A stretch of DNA of 27,315 bases from CAZHHM01 sp964532225 (GTDB lineage Bacteria > Margulisbacteria > WOR-1 > JAKLHX01): positions 1-27,315 of the forward strand of contig CAZHHM010000022.1 in NCBI GenBank assembly GCA_964532225.1. The letters run 5' to 3'. Position 1 is the stretch's first letter. Each line of letters opens with the position of its first letter. Of the stretch, positions 6,194 to 13,711 are shown piece after piece. Under the pieces are notes generated by a model. The model worked only from the letters and a program-made list of their open reading frames with translations, made no database searches and was not told the DNA's origin. The translations under genes were made by a program, and so were the position numbers.

Positions 6194-7546
6194 ATGGATA
6201 TTAGACTGTCCCACGAAACTAACCTTGAGGTGACCGCGGCGCTCCATATGCTGCTGAGCCCGAGGATGCTGCAGATGCTTAAAGTCCTCAACATGTCCTA
6301 CCCCGCTCTTCTCGACAGGATACAGCAGGAATCCGAGGAGAACCCTCTGCTCGACGTTGAAAAGCGTGAATCAATGATCGACTATCTCCGCGCGGGAGAA
6401 AAGATAAGCAAGAGCGACCTGCCGTACACCGAGGACGAGGAGAGGTCAAAGCTCGAGGACTATATTAAGAAAGGGACTGACATATTCGAGCATCTTTCCT
6501 CCCAGCTCGACCTTATGGAGGTCCCGGAATCAAAAAGAGAGATAGTCGACCGCCTTATAAGAGGACTGGACGGGAACGGCTACATACAGGATTATGAAGA
6601 GCTGAAAAAGAGCATCTGCACTGAAACGGAATGTACCCCGCAGACGGTCGACGAAGCTCTTGAGGTGCTCCAAGAACTGGAGCCGGACGGCATAGGCGCA
6701 AGGAACGCAAAAGAATGTCTCCTCATACAGATAAGGCATTACGCTTTTGATTCGGAACAGCTTGAAGAGCTGCTTGAACAGGCGGTCGAGAACTACCTTG
6801 ACGATATCGCGTCAGGCAACACTGAACTTCTGGCCCGGGCCCTCGGGATCTCCTCCGAAGGCGCGGAGAACCTCATCAAATTCATCAAGGAGAACCTTAA
6901 CCCTTATCCCGGAGCCTCCTTTGCCACAACGTCCTCTGCAGCCATCCCGTCCTTTGCCGTAAAAGAGATAGAAGGAAGGCTCCAGGCCGTGAACCTTGAG
7001 CAGAGGTTCGGCCCCGTCATAAGGATAAACGAGAGATACTGCAAAATGCTCGACGACCCCAAGACCGATGCCGAGACCGTGAAGTATATCAGGGAAAAGA
7101 TGGAAAAGGCCAGACAGCTGATGGAACAGGTCAACAAAAGGCACGAGACGATTGAAAAGATAGTCGGGATAATAATCGAATGGCAAAGTGATTTCCTTAC
7201 CGGAAAAAGCAGAACGCCGAAACCTCTCACCCAGAAGGTCATTTCCGACAGGTTCGGCATGCATCCCTCGACAACAAGCCGCGCGATAGCGGATAAATAT
7301 ATCGAGACGCCGGTAGGACTCATCAAGATACGTAGCCTCTGCCCCAGGGAATTCTCGGGGAACACGAAAGAAGGCATTAAGGAGATCGTTCGTAAGATAT
7401 TCGCTTCCGAGGACAGGAAGGCGCCTTTTACCGACGAGCAGGTCTGTTCTCTGCTCAACGAGCGCGGGATAATGGTAAAAAGAAGGACGGTATCCGATTA
7501 CAGGAGCGAGCTCGGGATACCGAAGGTCATTGACAGGAAAAAATGA
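6194..7546 (+). CDS. rpoN: RNA polymerase sigma-54 factor RpoN
   Basis: Alternative sigma factor that recognises GG/GC (-24/-12) promoters and needs an AAA+ activator to open DNA. At 450 aa it is slightly short. The N-terminal region I is recognisable (LSPRMLQMLKVLNM, then the ENPLLDV end near 50-54). The core-binding region follows. The helix-turn-helix lies at about 344-365 (PLTQKVISDRFGMHPSTTSR), then KYIETPVGL, and the RpoN box is VKRRTVSDYR (428-437). An in-frame TGA at 6185-6187 fixes the start to 6194, just after the assembly gap; the SD is weak. The stop overlaps the activator's ATG by 4 bases, so sigma factor and activator are translationally coupled. Confidence 0.97.
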   Translation: MDIRLSHETNLEVTAALHMLLSPRMLQMLKVLNMSYPALLDRIQQESEENPLLDVEKRESMIDYLRAGEKISKSDLPYTEDEERSKLEDYIKKGTDIFEHLSSQLDLMEVPESKREIVDRLIRGLDGNGYIQDYEELKKSICTETECTPQTVDEALEVLQELEPDGIGARNAKECLLIQIRHYAFDSEQLEELLEQAVENYLDDIASGNTELLARALGISSEGAENLIKFIKENLNPYPGASFATTSSAAIPSFAVKEIEGRLQAVNLEQRFGPVIRINERYCKMLDDPKTDAETVKYIREKMEKARQLMEQVNKRHETIEKIVGIIIEWQSDFLTGKSRTPKPLTQKVISDRFGMHPSTTSRAIADKYIETPVGLIKIRSLCPREFSGNTKEGIKEIVRKIFASEDRKAPFTDEQVCSLLNERGIMVKRRTVSDYRSELGIPKVIDRKK

Positions 7547-8898
7547 TCTCACCCAGGCCGGTAGTACTTATAGTCGACGATGATGCCGCACTTCGCGAAA
7601 CGATAAAGTTCGGCATAGGCCAAAGCTACGAGGTCTCCGAGGCCTCCGACGGAAAAAAGGCCCTGCAGCTGCTCCTTAAGTCCCCTGTGGACCTTGTGAT
7701 CCTGGACATAAGGCTTCCCGACACTGACGGTATCGCCCTGCTTAAGGAGATAAAGCGCATAGACGAGAACCTCAGCGTGATAATGCTCACTGCCGACACC
7801 TCGGTGAAGATGGCCGTGGACGCCATGAAAGAAGGCGCGTACGACTTTGTGACCAAACCCTTCGACATCGACGAGCTTTCTGCGCTGTGCGAAAAGGCCA
7901 TAGAGCGGTCGGAGATGTCAAAAGAGAACAAATACCTTCGCTCGGCTGTATCCCCCGAGAGCGATATGATCGTAGGCGAAAGCCCGCAGATAAGGTCGCT
8001 TATCTCAAGTATCAGGGAGATCGCGGACAGCCCGTCAACGGTCTTGATCTACGGAGAAACAGGAGTGGGAAAAGAGCTTGTGGCCCGCTCGATACACAGG
8101 TTCTCCCAGAGGAGCCGCAGGCTTTTCGTCCCGGTGAACTGCGCGGCGATACCGGAGAACCTGATAGAGTCCGAACTTTTCGGGCATGAAAGAGGCGCTT
8201 TTACCGGCGCCTTTGAAAGGCATACCGGAAAGTTCGAGATAGCGAGCGGCGGAACGCTTTTTCTGGACGAGATCGGGACCTTGCCGCATTCGGTCCAGTC
8301 AAAGCTCCTGCGCGTGATCCAGGAAAGGTCCTTTGAAAGGGTTGGAGGCGAAAAAAGCGTTTCCGTGGACACCAGGATAATATCCGCGACCAATATCGAC
8401 CTGAAAAAAGCCGTTTCTGACGGCAAGTTCAGGGAAGACCTTTTTTACAGACTGAACGTCATCCCTGTCAATGTCCCTCCTTTGCGAAAACGCACAGGGG
8501 ACATTAAAGTGCTTGCTCTCCATTTCGTAAAAAAATACAATTCCGCGTTCGGAAAAAAACTTAAAGGTTTCGATGAGGGCGCGATGGAGATGCTTGAGAA
8601 ATATCCGTGGCCTGGGAACGTAAGGGAACTTGAGAACCTGGTGGAAAGACTGGTCGTTCTCGGCAGGGACGGCATGATAACGGCCGACAAGCTTCCGCTT
8701 GAGATCACAGGGGACAGCGTCTTCACTGCGGACGACCTTGATGATCTCAGTTTGAGAGAGGCGACCGCTGCTTTCGAATTGGACTTCATCGAGAGGGTGC
8801 TGAAAATGGCAGGGAACAACAAGACAAAGGCCGCAAAAATGCTGGGCATTCACAGGAATACCCTTCTCCAGCTTGAAAAGAAGCGTAAAAAAAAGTAG
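7543..8898 (+). CDS. NtrC-family sigma-54 response regulator (complete)
   Basis: Cytoplasmic two-component activator of sigma-54 RNA polymerase, 451 aa. The receiver domain (1-120) has VDDD (11-14), phospho-acceptor D55 in LVILDIRLPD and K105 in TKPF. The AAA+ domain has Walker A GETGVGKE (171-178), the sigma-54-contacting loop GAFTGA (218-223) intact, Walker B LFLDEIG (239-245) and PWPGNVREL (355-363). A Fis-type helix-turn-helix closes the protein (about 427-446, NKTKAAKMLGIHRNTLLQL). No histidine kinase is in view. Overlap with rpoN is 4 bases. Just past its stop lie tandem dyads that are the obvious candidate binding sites. With a pilus locus nearby it could be PilR-like, but the nearby pilin promoters look sigma-70 type, so no symbol is given. 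Confidence 0.93.
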   Translation: MISPRPVVLIVDDDAALRETIKFGIGQSYEVSEASDGKKALQLLLKSPVDLVILDIRLPDTDGIALLKEIKRIDENLSVIMLTADTSVKMAVDAMKEGAYDFVTKPFDIDELSALCEKAIERSEMSKENKYLRSAVSPESDMIVGESPQIRSLISSIREIADSPSTVLIYGETGVGKELVARSIHRFSQRSRRLFVPVNCAAIPENLIESELFGHERGAFTGAFERHTGKFEIASGGTLFLDEIGTLPHSVQSKLLRVIQERSFERVGGEKSVSVDTRIISATNIDLKKAVSDGKFREDLFYRLNVIPVNVPPLRKRTGDIKVLALHFVKKYNSAFGKKLKGFDEGAMEMLEKYPWPGNVRELENLVERLVVLGRDGMITADKLPLEITGDSVFTADDLDDLSLREATAAFELDFIERVLKMAGNNKTKAAKMLGIHRNTLLQLEKKRKKK

Positions 8899-8904
8899 AA
8901 TTTA

Positions 8905-8942
8905 TGCACAAGGCAATGTGCAGCTGCACATATTTATGTGCA
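8905..8942 (+). promoter_or_regulatory. Two tandem dyads TGCACA-N6-TGTGCA (candidate enhancer)
   Basis: Two perfect 18-bp inverted repeats, 8905-8922 and 8925-8942, with centres 20 bp apart (about two helical turns). The core resembles NtrC-type sites (TGCACC-N5-GGTGCA). Centres lie about 86 and 66 bases before the start predicted from the sigma-54 promoter at 8973-8989, a usual place for an enhancer. The neighbouring activator is the natural candidate to bind here. Confidence 0.75.
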
Positions 8943-8972
8943 GATCGTAAAAAGGCCCAGCTCTAAAGGCGT

Positions 8973-8989
8973 CCGGCGGCGATATTGCT
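8973..8989 (+). promoter_or_regulatory. Candidate sigma-54 (-24/-12) promoter
   Basis: CCGGCGGCGATATTGCT has GG at 8975-8976 and GC at 8987-8988 with exactly 10 bases between, and a full TTGC at the -12 element; the -24 element matches only in its GGC core. A transcript would start near 9000, just before the GGAGG ribosome site of the gene at 9013. Confidence 0.6.
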
Positions 8990-9012
8990 AATGTTCTTAA
9001 CGGAGGTGCAAT

Positions 9013-9339
9013 ATGAAAGAGATCATCAGGGAAGTCGATCTTGGGACCAAACGGGTCGAAAGCCCGGCGATGCTTTTCGGGATCAGGTCGGAAGAGAAGA
9101 TCGAAAGGTTCGAAAAGCTTCTTTCCGAGAATATGCATCTTTCTGATTCAGTGAGCGAAGCCGCGGAAAAGATCGTCAGGAGCGCTCTCTCTGTGGAGTT
9201 CGGCGACAGGATATCGGGCAGCACCTTCAATAAAATGGCGCGCACTATTGCCGCAGGCATACTTTCCGACAGTGAGCTGCGCAAGCAGGCACTCTTGATA
9301 TTCGACAGGTTCGCAAAAGCCGAAGAGCTTAATGCATGA
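9013..9339 (+). CDS. Unknown 108-aa protein under the candidate sigma-54 promoter
   Basis: A small, charged protein that appears helical throughout (runs such as SEEKIERFEKLLSENM and SELRKQALLIFDRFAKAEEL), without signal peptide or membrane segment. I recognise no family. A strong SD (GGAGG, 6 bases before the ATG) and a 4-base ATGA overlap with the next gene show it is a real coding gene in an operon with the degenerate activator. Its place directly after the enhancer-promoter pair makes it the first product of the sigma-54 circuit. A role as partner or inhibitor in that circuit is inference only. Confidence 0.8.
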   Translation: MKEIIREVDLGTKRVESPAMLFGIRSEEKIERFEKLLSENMHLSDSVSEAAEKIVRSALSVEFGDRISGSTFNKMARTIAAGILSDSELRKQALLIFDRFAKAEELNA

Positions 9340-10703
9340 CAAAGGGCGGCAGGCAGACCATACTCGTTGTTGACGACGAGACCAGCATAAGGGACTCTTT
9401 CTCTCTGATCCTCCAGGACGATTACGACCTCCTCACTGCCGCATCAGGCGAAGCAGCACTTAAGAAACTGGTAGACAACAAGGTCGACCTCATTTTCCTC
9501 GATATCAGGATGCCCGGCATAGACGGCATTGAGACCCTTAAGAGGATAAAGGAGATCGACGATCTTGTTGAGGTGGTGATGGTAACCGCCGTCAACGACG
9601 TGCAGAAGGCCGGAGAGGCCGTTAAGATCGGGGCCAACAATTATCTCCTCAAGCCTTTCGACATCGAGCACATCCTTGAGATAACCAACTCGCTGATCGG
9701 CAAGAAGAAGCTCAAACAGGAAACAAAGAACGTGCGCAATAACGCGTCAGAAGACGCCATGTGCCCGGAGCTGACCGGGTTCAGCAAAGAGGTCGCCCGC
9801 CTGCGGCAGCAGATCGAAGAAGCTTCAGAAAGTGCGGCGCCGTTGCTTATTTTCGGGGAGCCGGGGATCGAGAAGGACTGCCTTTCCGCTTTCATACACT
9901 CGAAAAGTCCCAGAAAGACAGCTCCTTTCGCCGTCATGAACGCCCACCGCGGCCTGGACCAGCAGTTAAGGCAGCAGCTTTTCGGAAAAGGCAAAGGTTC
10001 TTTTGTCGATTCACTGTCAAAAGAGACCGGGGCCATCGAGGACTGCGACGGAGGGACTATCCTCATCAACAATATCGAGAACATCGATCCGGAAACGCAA
10101 TCGTCCCTTGCGGCCTTTATTTCGGAAAGAAAGTTCAACAGGGACGGAAGCAGCGATATCCATTCGGATGTCAGGCTTATTTTCTCTTCCTGCCTTCAGC
10201 CTGATGAGCTCGCCTCTTCACGGTCCTTTTCGCACGACCTGACGGAAAAGCTCCTCGCCTCGTCGATACGCATACCTCCTGTACGCGAAAGGCTTGAGGA
10301 TATCCCGGCGATCGCTACTGCCATACTGGAAGCGGCGGCCTCCGCGTCCGGAAAGAAGATAAAAGGCATTTCTCCTGACGCGCTTGAAGTCATGGCCTCG
10401 TACGACTGGCCCGGCAACACGGCTGAGATGAAGAGCATGATCGAGCGTGCCGCAGTGACCACGGAAAATGACACACTGACCTTAAAGGACCTGCCTTTCA
10501 GCGTCCTTATGAAAGCACATGTGTTCTCTTCGCTTGAAAGGTCAAAAGATATTTCCCTCAGCGAGATGGTGAGCTTTTTCGAGAAAGGGCTAATTTCAAA
10601 TGTCATCGGAAAGACCGGAGGGGACATTAGCAAGGCATCTCAGGTACTGGGGATCAACAAGAACGTACTTGCCTCAAAGCTCGATCTGCTCAAGATAGAC
10701 TGA
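9336..10703 (+). CDS. NtrC-like response regulator with destroyed ATPase and GAFTGA motifs
   Basis: A 455-aa protein with receiver, AAA+ and Fis-type HTH domains in the usual order. The receiver looks functional: VVDDE (11-15), D56 in LIFLDIRMPG, K106 in LKPF. The AAA+ part is degenerate: Walker A reads GEPGIEKD (174-181, glycine replaced by glutamate), the GAFTGA position reads GSFVDS (221-226), and Walker B reads ILINNIEN (242-249) with both acidic residues changed to asparagine. YDWPGNTAEM keeps the fold. The C-terminal HTH (GDISKASQVLGINKNVLASKL) is present. By family knowledge it should neither hydrolyse ATP nor contact sigma-54. The frame is intact over full length, so this is a kept protein, perhaps a phosphorylation-responsive DNA-binding antagonist or a subunit of mixed hexamers. 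Confidence 0.9.
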   Translation: MTKGGRQTILVVDDETSIRDSFSLILQDDYDLLTAASGEAALKKLVDNKVDLIFLDIRMPGIDGIETLKRIKEIDDLVEVVMVTAVNDVQKAGEAVKIGANNYLLKPFDIEHILEITNSLIGKKKLKQETKNVRNNASEDAMCPELTGFSKEVARLRQQIEEASESAAPLLIFGEPGIEKDCLSAFIHSKSPRKTAPFAVMNAHRGLDQQLRQQLFGKGKGSFVDSLSKETGAIEDCDGGTILINNIENIDPETQSSLAAFISERKFNRDGSSDIHSDVRLIFSSCLQPDELASSRSFSHDLTEKLLASSIRIPPVRERLEDIPAIATAILEAAASASGKKIKGISPDALEVMASYDWPGNTAEMKSMIERAAVTTENDTLTLKDLPFSVLMKAHVFSSLERSKDISLSEMVSFFEKGLISNVIGKTGGDISKASQVLGINKNVLASKLDLLKID

Positions 10704-10714
10704 ACCTGCCGTTG

Positions 10715-10754
10715 GTCGGACTCGAATCCTTCGCTTCGCTCAGGACAAGCCGAC
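10715..10754. repeat. Hairpin repeat between convergent genes
   Basis: GTCGG (10715-10719) pairs with CCGAC (10750-10754), and an inner TCCT/AGGA pair encloses TCGCTTCGCTC. The core TCCTTCGCTTCGCTCAGGA is a type of dispersed extragenic element common in environmental genomes. It lies between the degenerate activator and tRNA-Leu, and could end transcription from both sides, though it lacks a good T run. Confidence 0.5.
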
Positions 10755-10763
10755 ATGGTTATA

Positions 10764-10847
10764 TGCCTGAGGCCGGAGTCGAACCGGCATGAGTTTTCAC
10801 TCAACAGATTTTAAGTCTGTCGTGTATACCAATTCCACCACTCAGGC
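10764..10847 (-). tRNA. tRNA-Leu (UAA)
   Basis: An 84-base cloverleaf: acceptor GCCTGAG/CTCAGGC, anticodon stem ACAGA/TCTGT with loop CTTAAAA (anticodon UAA), a long class II variable arm (GAGT-GAAA-ACTC) and T-arm GCCGG-TTCGACT-CCGGC. CCA is not encoded, unlike tRNA-fMet at 5952. It follows the ftsB-like gene by 14 bases on the same strand and may be co-transcribed with it. Confidence 0.96.
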
Positions 10848-10861
10848 ATTATTAACTTCGT

Positions 10862-11137
10862 TCAACGGCCCCAGATTATCTTGTACGCGGTCTCGCCCGG
10901 CATGATAAGCCCCATTTTCTCTCGTGCGGCAAGCTCCATCGCCCTGGCGCTGCCGTAAGAAAGCTCCTTTTTCAGGGCCTGGCTGCGCTGCTCTTCCATT
11001 TTAATCCTTATCTCCACTCTTTCAAGCTCCTGTCTGACGGAATTAAGTTTCCCCAGGTCCTGTGAAAGGAGGAAAAGAAGAAGGACGAACAGCAGGCCTG
11101 CGGCAACGGAGAAAAGATCGATATTCTTTAATTTCAT
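10862..11137 (-). CDS. ftsB: FtsB/DivIC-family septum formation initiator
   Basis: A 91-aa bitopic division protein. An N-terminal membrane helix (about 9-25, LFSVAAGLLFVLLLFLL) is followed by a periplasmic coiled coil (about 28-60), and the family ending AREKMGLIMPGETAYKI is clear. In known bacteria FtsB works with FtsL and FtsQ to trigger septal peptidoglycan synthesis. Its ATG overlaps the stop of the O-antigen-ligase-like gene (ATGA). The position in a surface-polysaccharide/pilus-peptidase operon rather than beside eno is worth noting. Confidence 0.88.
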   Translation of the reverse strand: MKLKNIDLFSVAAGLLFVLLLFLLSQDLGKLNSVRQELERVEIRIKMEEQRSQALKKELSYGSARAMELAAREKMGLIMPGETAYKIIWGR

Positions 11138-13695
11138 TTTATGGAATTAAGGAGCTTAACCGCTTCACGGTTGTTCTTGTCGTTCTGGATAACTGTTTCA
11201 AGCTCTTCTTTTGCCCTTGCCTTGTCACCTTTGACCAGAAAATATCTTGCAAGCCCCAAATGGATCCTGGGCTCTAAAGGATCTATCATGAGGGCTTTCT
11301 GTAGCATCTCGAAGGCTTTTTCGCTCCTTCCGCTGAACTGAAGGCACATACCCAGACCTGAAAGTGCTTTGGTATTGTCGGGGGACATGGACAGAGCCCT
11401 GTTGAAGTATTGCTCCGCCCGGTCCAGCCTGCCTATCTGAAGGAACTTATCCCCGATCATGGTAAGCAGCTCGATGTTCGAAGGATTGTCCTTAAGTGAT
11501 TCCTCGAACACTGCTACCGCTTTTTCCGGGTCGCCCTGCAGTGTGTGGAAATCAAAAAGGTATGCCCCGATATCGACATAGGTAGGATTGGCAAGAAAAG
11601 CTTTTTCGTAAAGTGCGATGGCGCCTTTCACGTCGCCTTTCATGAACCTGATCCTTCCCAGGTCCCTGTATGCCTCGGACCTGAAAGGATCTATGGTCAG
11701 TGCTTTTTTATAGTCCGTTTCGGCTGACTCCAGATAGCTCCCCTTCCCCATCTCGGTCAGGAGGAGGTCCGCTACGGCCGACATATAGAAATTGTCGCCG
11801 TTGTACGGATCAACGCGCTGTCCGTTCTTGAACTGCTCCTTTGCTTTTAAGAGCGGCACTGACTGGTCTTTTACCATGCCGCGGCTGCTGAAGAAAGTAA
11901 CGCCGGCATTAAGATGGAAACCTGCCTCGTACGGGGAATACTTCACGGCCTTGGCGTTGCTTTCGAAAGCCTCAGGGAACTGAGCGGAGTCGCTGTAGAT
12001 CTTTCCTGCTTTATAATATTTATCGCCGATATACGGGAACGAGCTTATATAGCAGAGCAGCGCGATGATAACGACCGTCGCCGCGGCAAATGACGTGTTC
12101 GCTGCGCTGAACGACACCTTTCCGCTGAGAGGAGGATCGCTCTCCGGTCTTGAAAGCGTCATGCCCATTATCGTCCAGAAGAGAGATGTGATCGCGACGA
12201 CCCCGAAACTGAACTGGTTCTGTGCAAGGTACGCCGTCATAGCTGCCAGATAGGCAGGATAGATGAGAGCTCCGTCGCTTTCTTCCTTTGTCCTTTTGTA
12301 GCCGGCCCTCATTACCGTACCGATGAGCAAGATATAGACCAGAAGGGTCACAAGCCCCCTTGTGGTGGCCATATCAAGGACCTCATTATGAGCTCTGTCC
12401 TGCTTTACGTGGAAGCCTTCACGGAAACGGAAATACCGAGTCTCATATCTGGGGAAAAGGTTCTTTATCACCTCGGGGCCTATCCCGAAGACCGGATTGT
12501 CCGCAATGATCCCGAAAGTGCTTGTCCAGGTCTCTATCCTTGACCCCGCGGCCCCTTTTGCCTCGAGTTTGGCCTCACCCGAAGATGCCGTGACCTCCAC
12601 CTCGCCTAACAGTCTAGATGCCTGGTTCCCCAGGTTCAGGTTGAACGATATCACTACAGCCAATACGGAGAGCGTTCCTATAGCGGCCCAGAGCTTAATG
12701 TTCCTGAAGAAGATCTCCCTTCCGGTCAGAAGGAAGAACACTGTGGCGGCGGCTATAAATGCCATCCACCCTCCCCTGCTCTGGGTCGAAAGAATGCCGA
12801 AGAATATGACCACAAGCGAAACAGCCAGCAGCGCTTTGACCACGCGGGAATCGACCTCGGCATAATTGAAGGCAAAATAGATCGAGAAAACCAGCATGAA
12901 GGCATATGCGATAAGCCATGTGTAGAAATGGTTTATATTGTCAAAATTGTAGATCGCGAACACGAATATGAACGGCACCATCACAAAGAAGAACACATAT
13001 TTAAAGCTGAAAATGACCTCGTCCCATCTGACAGCTTTCAGCTCAGGGGCTTTTTTTGTCGCGGGCCTTACTACTCTCCAGTAATCCGCTGCTTTGTTCT
13101 TTAGCCGGAGCACAAGCCCGAGACCCAGGAAGAAGGCCATGTCCACGTAAGCCGCGAGAAAGTTCGGCTGGCCTATCGTCCCGATTATCCTTTCCTGAGT
13201 GATCACCCCGCCCCAGGAATACGGATCGATCATCAGACGCTGGATTATACCGTATATCGACATGATCACTCCGGCAAAGACCGTTATTACCGCTATCCTG
13301 TCCTTCTTTTCCTGATCGGTGACGAAATTCGTTGCCGCGAAGAAAATGAAAGCGTAGTTCACAAGAGTAATAAGCCCCTCATATCTGCCGTACGACCCGA
13401 TCAGGCTGATGAAAGCATTGACCGAGAGTATGGTCGCTGCCGCCGCGGAGAGAAGATAGGTGAATATATGCGTGTCCGCCTCGGTCCTGCGGAACCTGGG
13501 CCATCCTACATAGATCCCCTTAAGGACCCAGAGACCGGCCAGCACCATGCTGACAGCCCTGATCCATGTAGCCTTGCTCAGAGAGAAGGTTATGCCGATG
13601 CGCCTGTCAAAGAACAGAGGAGCCAGAAAAAGTATGACCAGTATCAGTACGAATATGGCCGTATCAAGGTATTTCGAAAGATCTTTTTTATTCAT
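11134..13695 (-). CDS. O-antigen-ligase-like (Wzy_C/WaaL) membrane protein with C-terminal TPRs
   Basis: About 853 aa. The first two thirds form many membrane helices. Family signatures are the SRGGWMAF stretch (near residue 305) and DRAHNEVLD in the large periplasmic loop (near 433), typical of O-antigen ligases, polymerases and PglL-type oligosaccharyltransferases. The last third is TPR repeats (GDVKGAIALYEKAFLANP, GRLDRAEQYFNRALSMSP and others), probably periplasmic. I chose the ATG at 13695; a TTG at 13719 is possible, but it starts 8 bases before the pilD stop (13712) and its codons run through a TATAAT. Because pilD lies directly upstream, the protein could attach glycans to pilins; lipid A-core ligation is the alternative. 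Confidence 0.85.
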   Translation of the reverse strand: MNKKDLSKYLDTAIFVLILVILFLAPLFFDRRIGITFSLSKATWIRAVSMVLAGLWVLKGIYVGWPRFRRTEADTHIFTYLLSAAAATILSVNAFISLIGSYGRYEGLITLVNYAFIFFAATNFVTDQEKKDRIAVITVFAGVIMSIYGIIQRLMIDPYSWGGVITQERIIGTIGQPNFLAAYVDMAFFLGLGLVLRLKNKAADYWRVVRPATKKAPELKAVRWDEVIFSFKYVFFFVMVPFIFVFAIYNFDNINHFYTWLIAYAFMLVFSIYFAFNYAEVDSRVVKALLAVSLVVIFFGILSTQSRGGWMAFIAAATVFFLLTGREIFFRNIKLWAAIGTLSVLAVVISFNLNLGNQASRLLGEVEVTASSGEAKLEAKGAAGSRIETWTSTFGIIADNPVFGIGPEVIKNLFPRYETRYFRFREGFHVKQDRAHNEVLDMATTRGLVTLLVYILLIGTVMRAGYKRTKEESDGALIYPAYLAAMTAYLAQNQFSFGVVAITSLFWTIMGMTLSRPESDPPLSGKVSFSAANTSFAAATVVIIALLCYISSFPYIGDKYYKAGKIYSDSAQFPEAFESNAKAVKYSPYEAGFHLNAGVTFFSSRGMVKDQSVPLLKAKEQFKNGQRVDPYNGDNFYMSAVADLLLTEMGKGSYLESAETDYKKALTIDPFRSEAYRDLGRIRFMKGDVKGAIALYEKAFLANPTYVDIGAYLFDFHTLQGDPEKAVAVFEESLKDNPSNIELLTMIGDKFLQIGRLDRAEQYFNRALSMSPDNTKALSGLGMCLQFSGRSEKAFEMLQKALMIDPLEPRIHLGLARYFLVKGDKARAKEELETVIQNDKNNREAVKLLNSIK

Positions 13696-13711
13696 GCGGC
13701 TATGCCACCCA

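Noticed and set aside
9761..10242. Overlapping open frames inside the degenerate regulator
   Set aside because: Out-of-frame shadows of the 9336-10703 gene, whose frame has clear receiver, AAA+ and HTH similarity.
10718..10731. T-arm-like sequence (GGATTCGAGTCC on the minus strand) as a second decayed tRNA beside tRNA-Leu
   Set aside because: The stem does not extend and no acceptor or anticodon arm can be found; it is part of the hairpin repeat.
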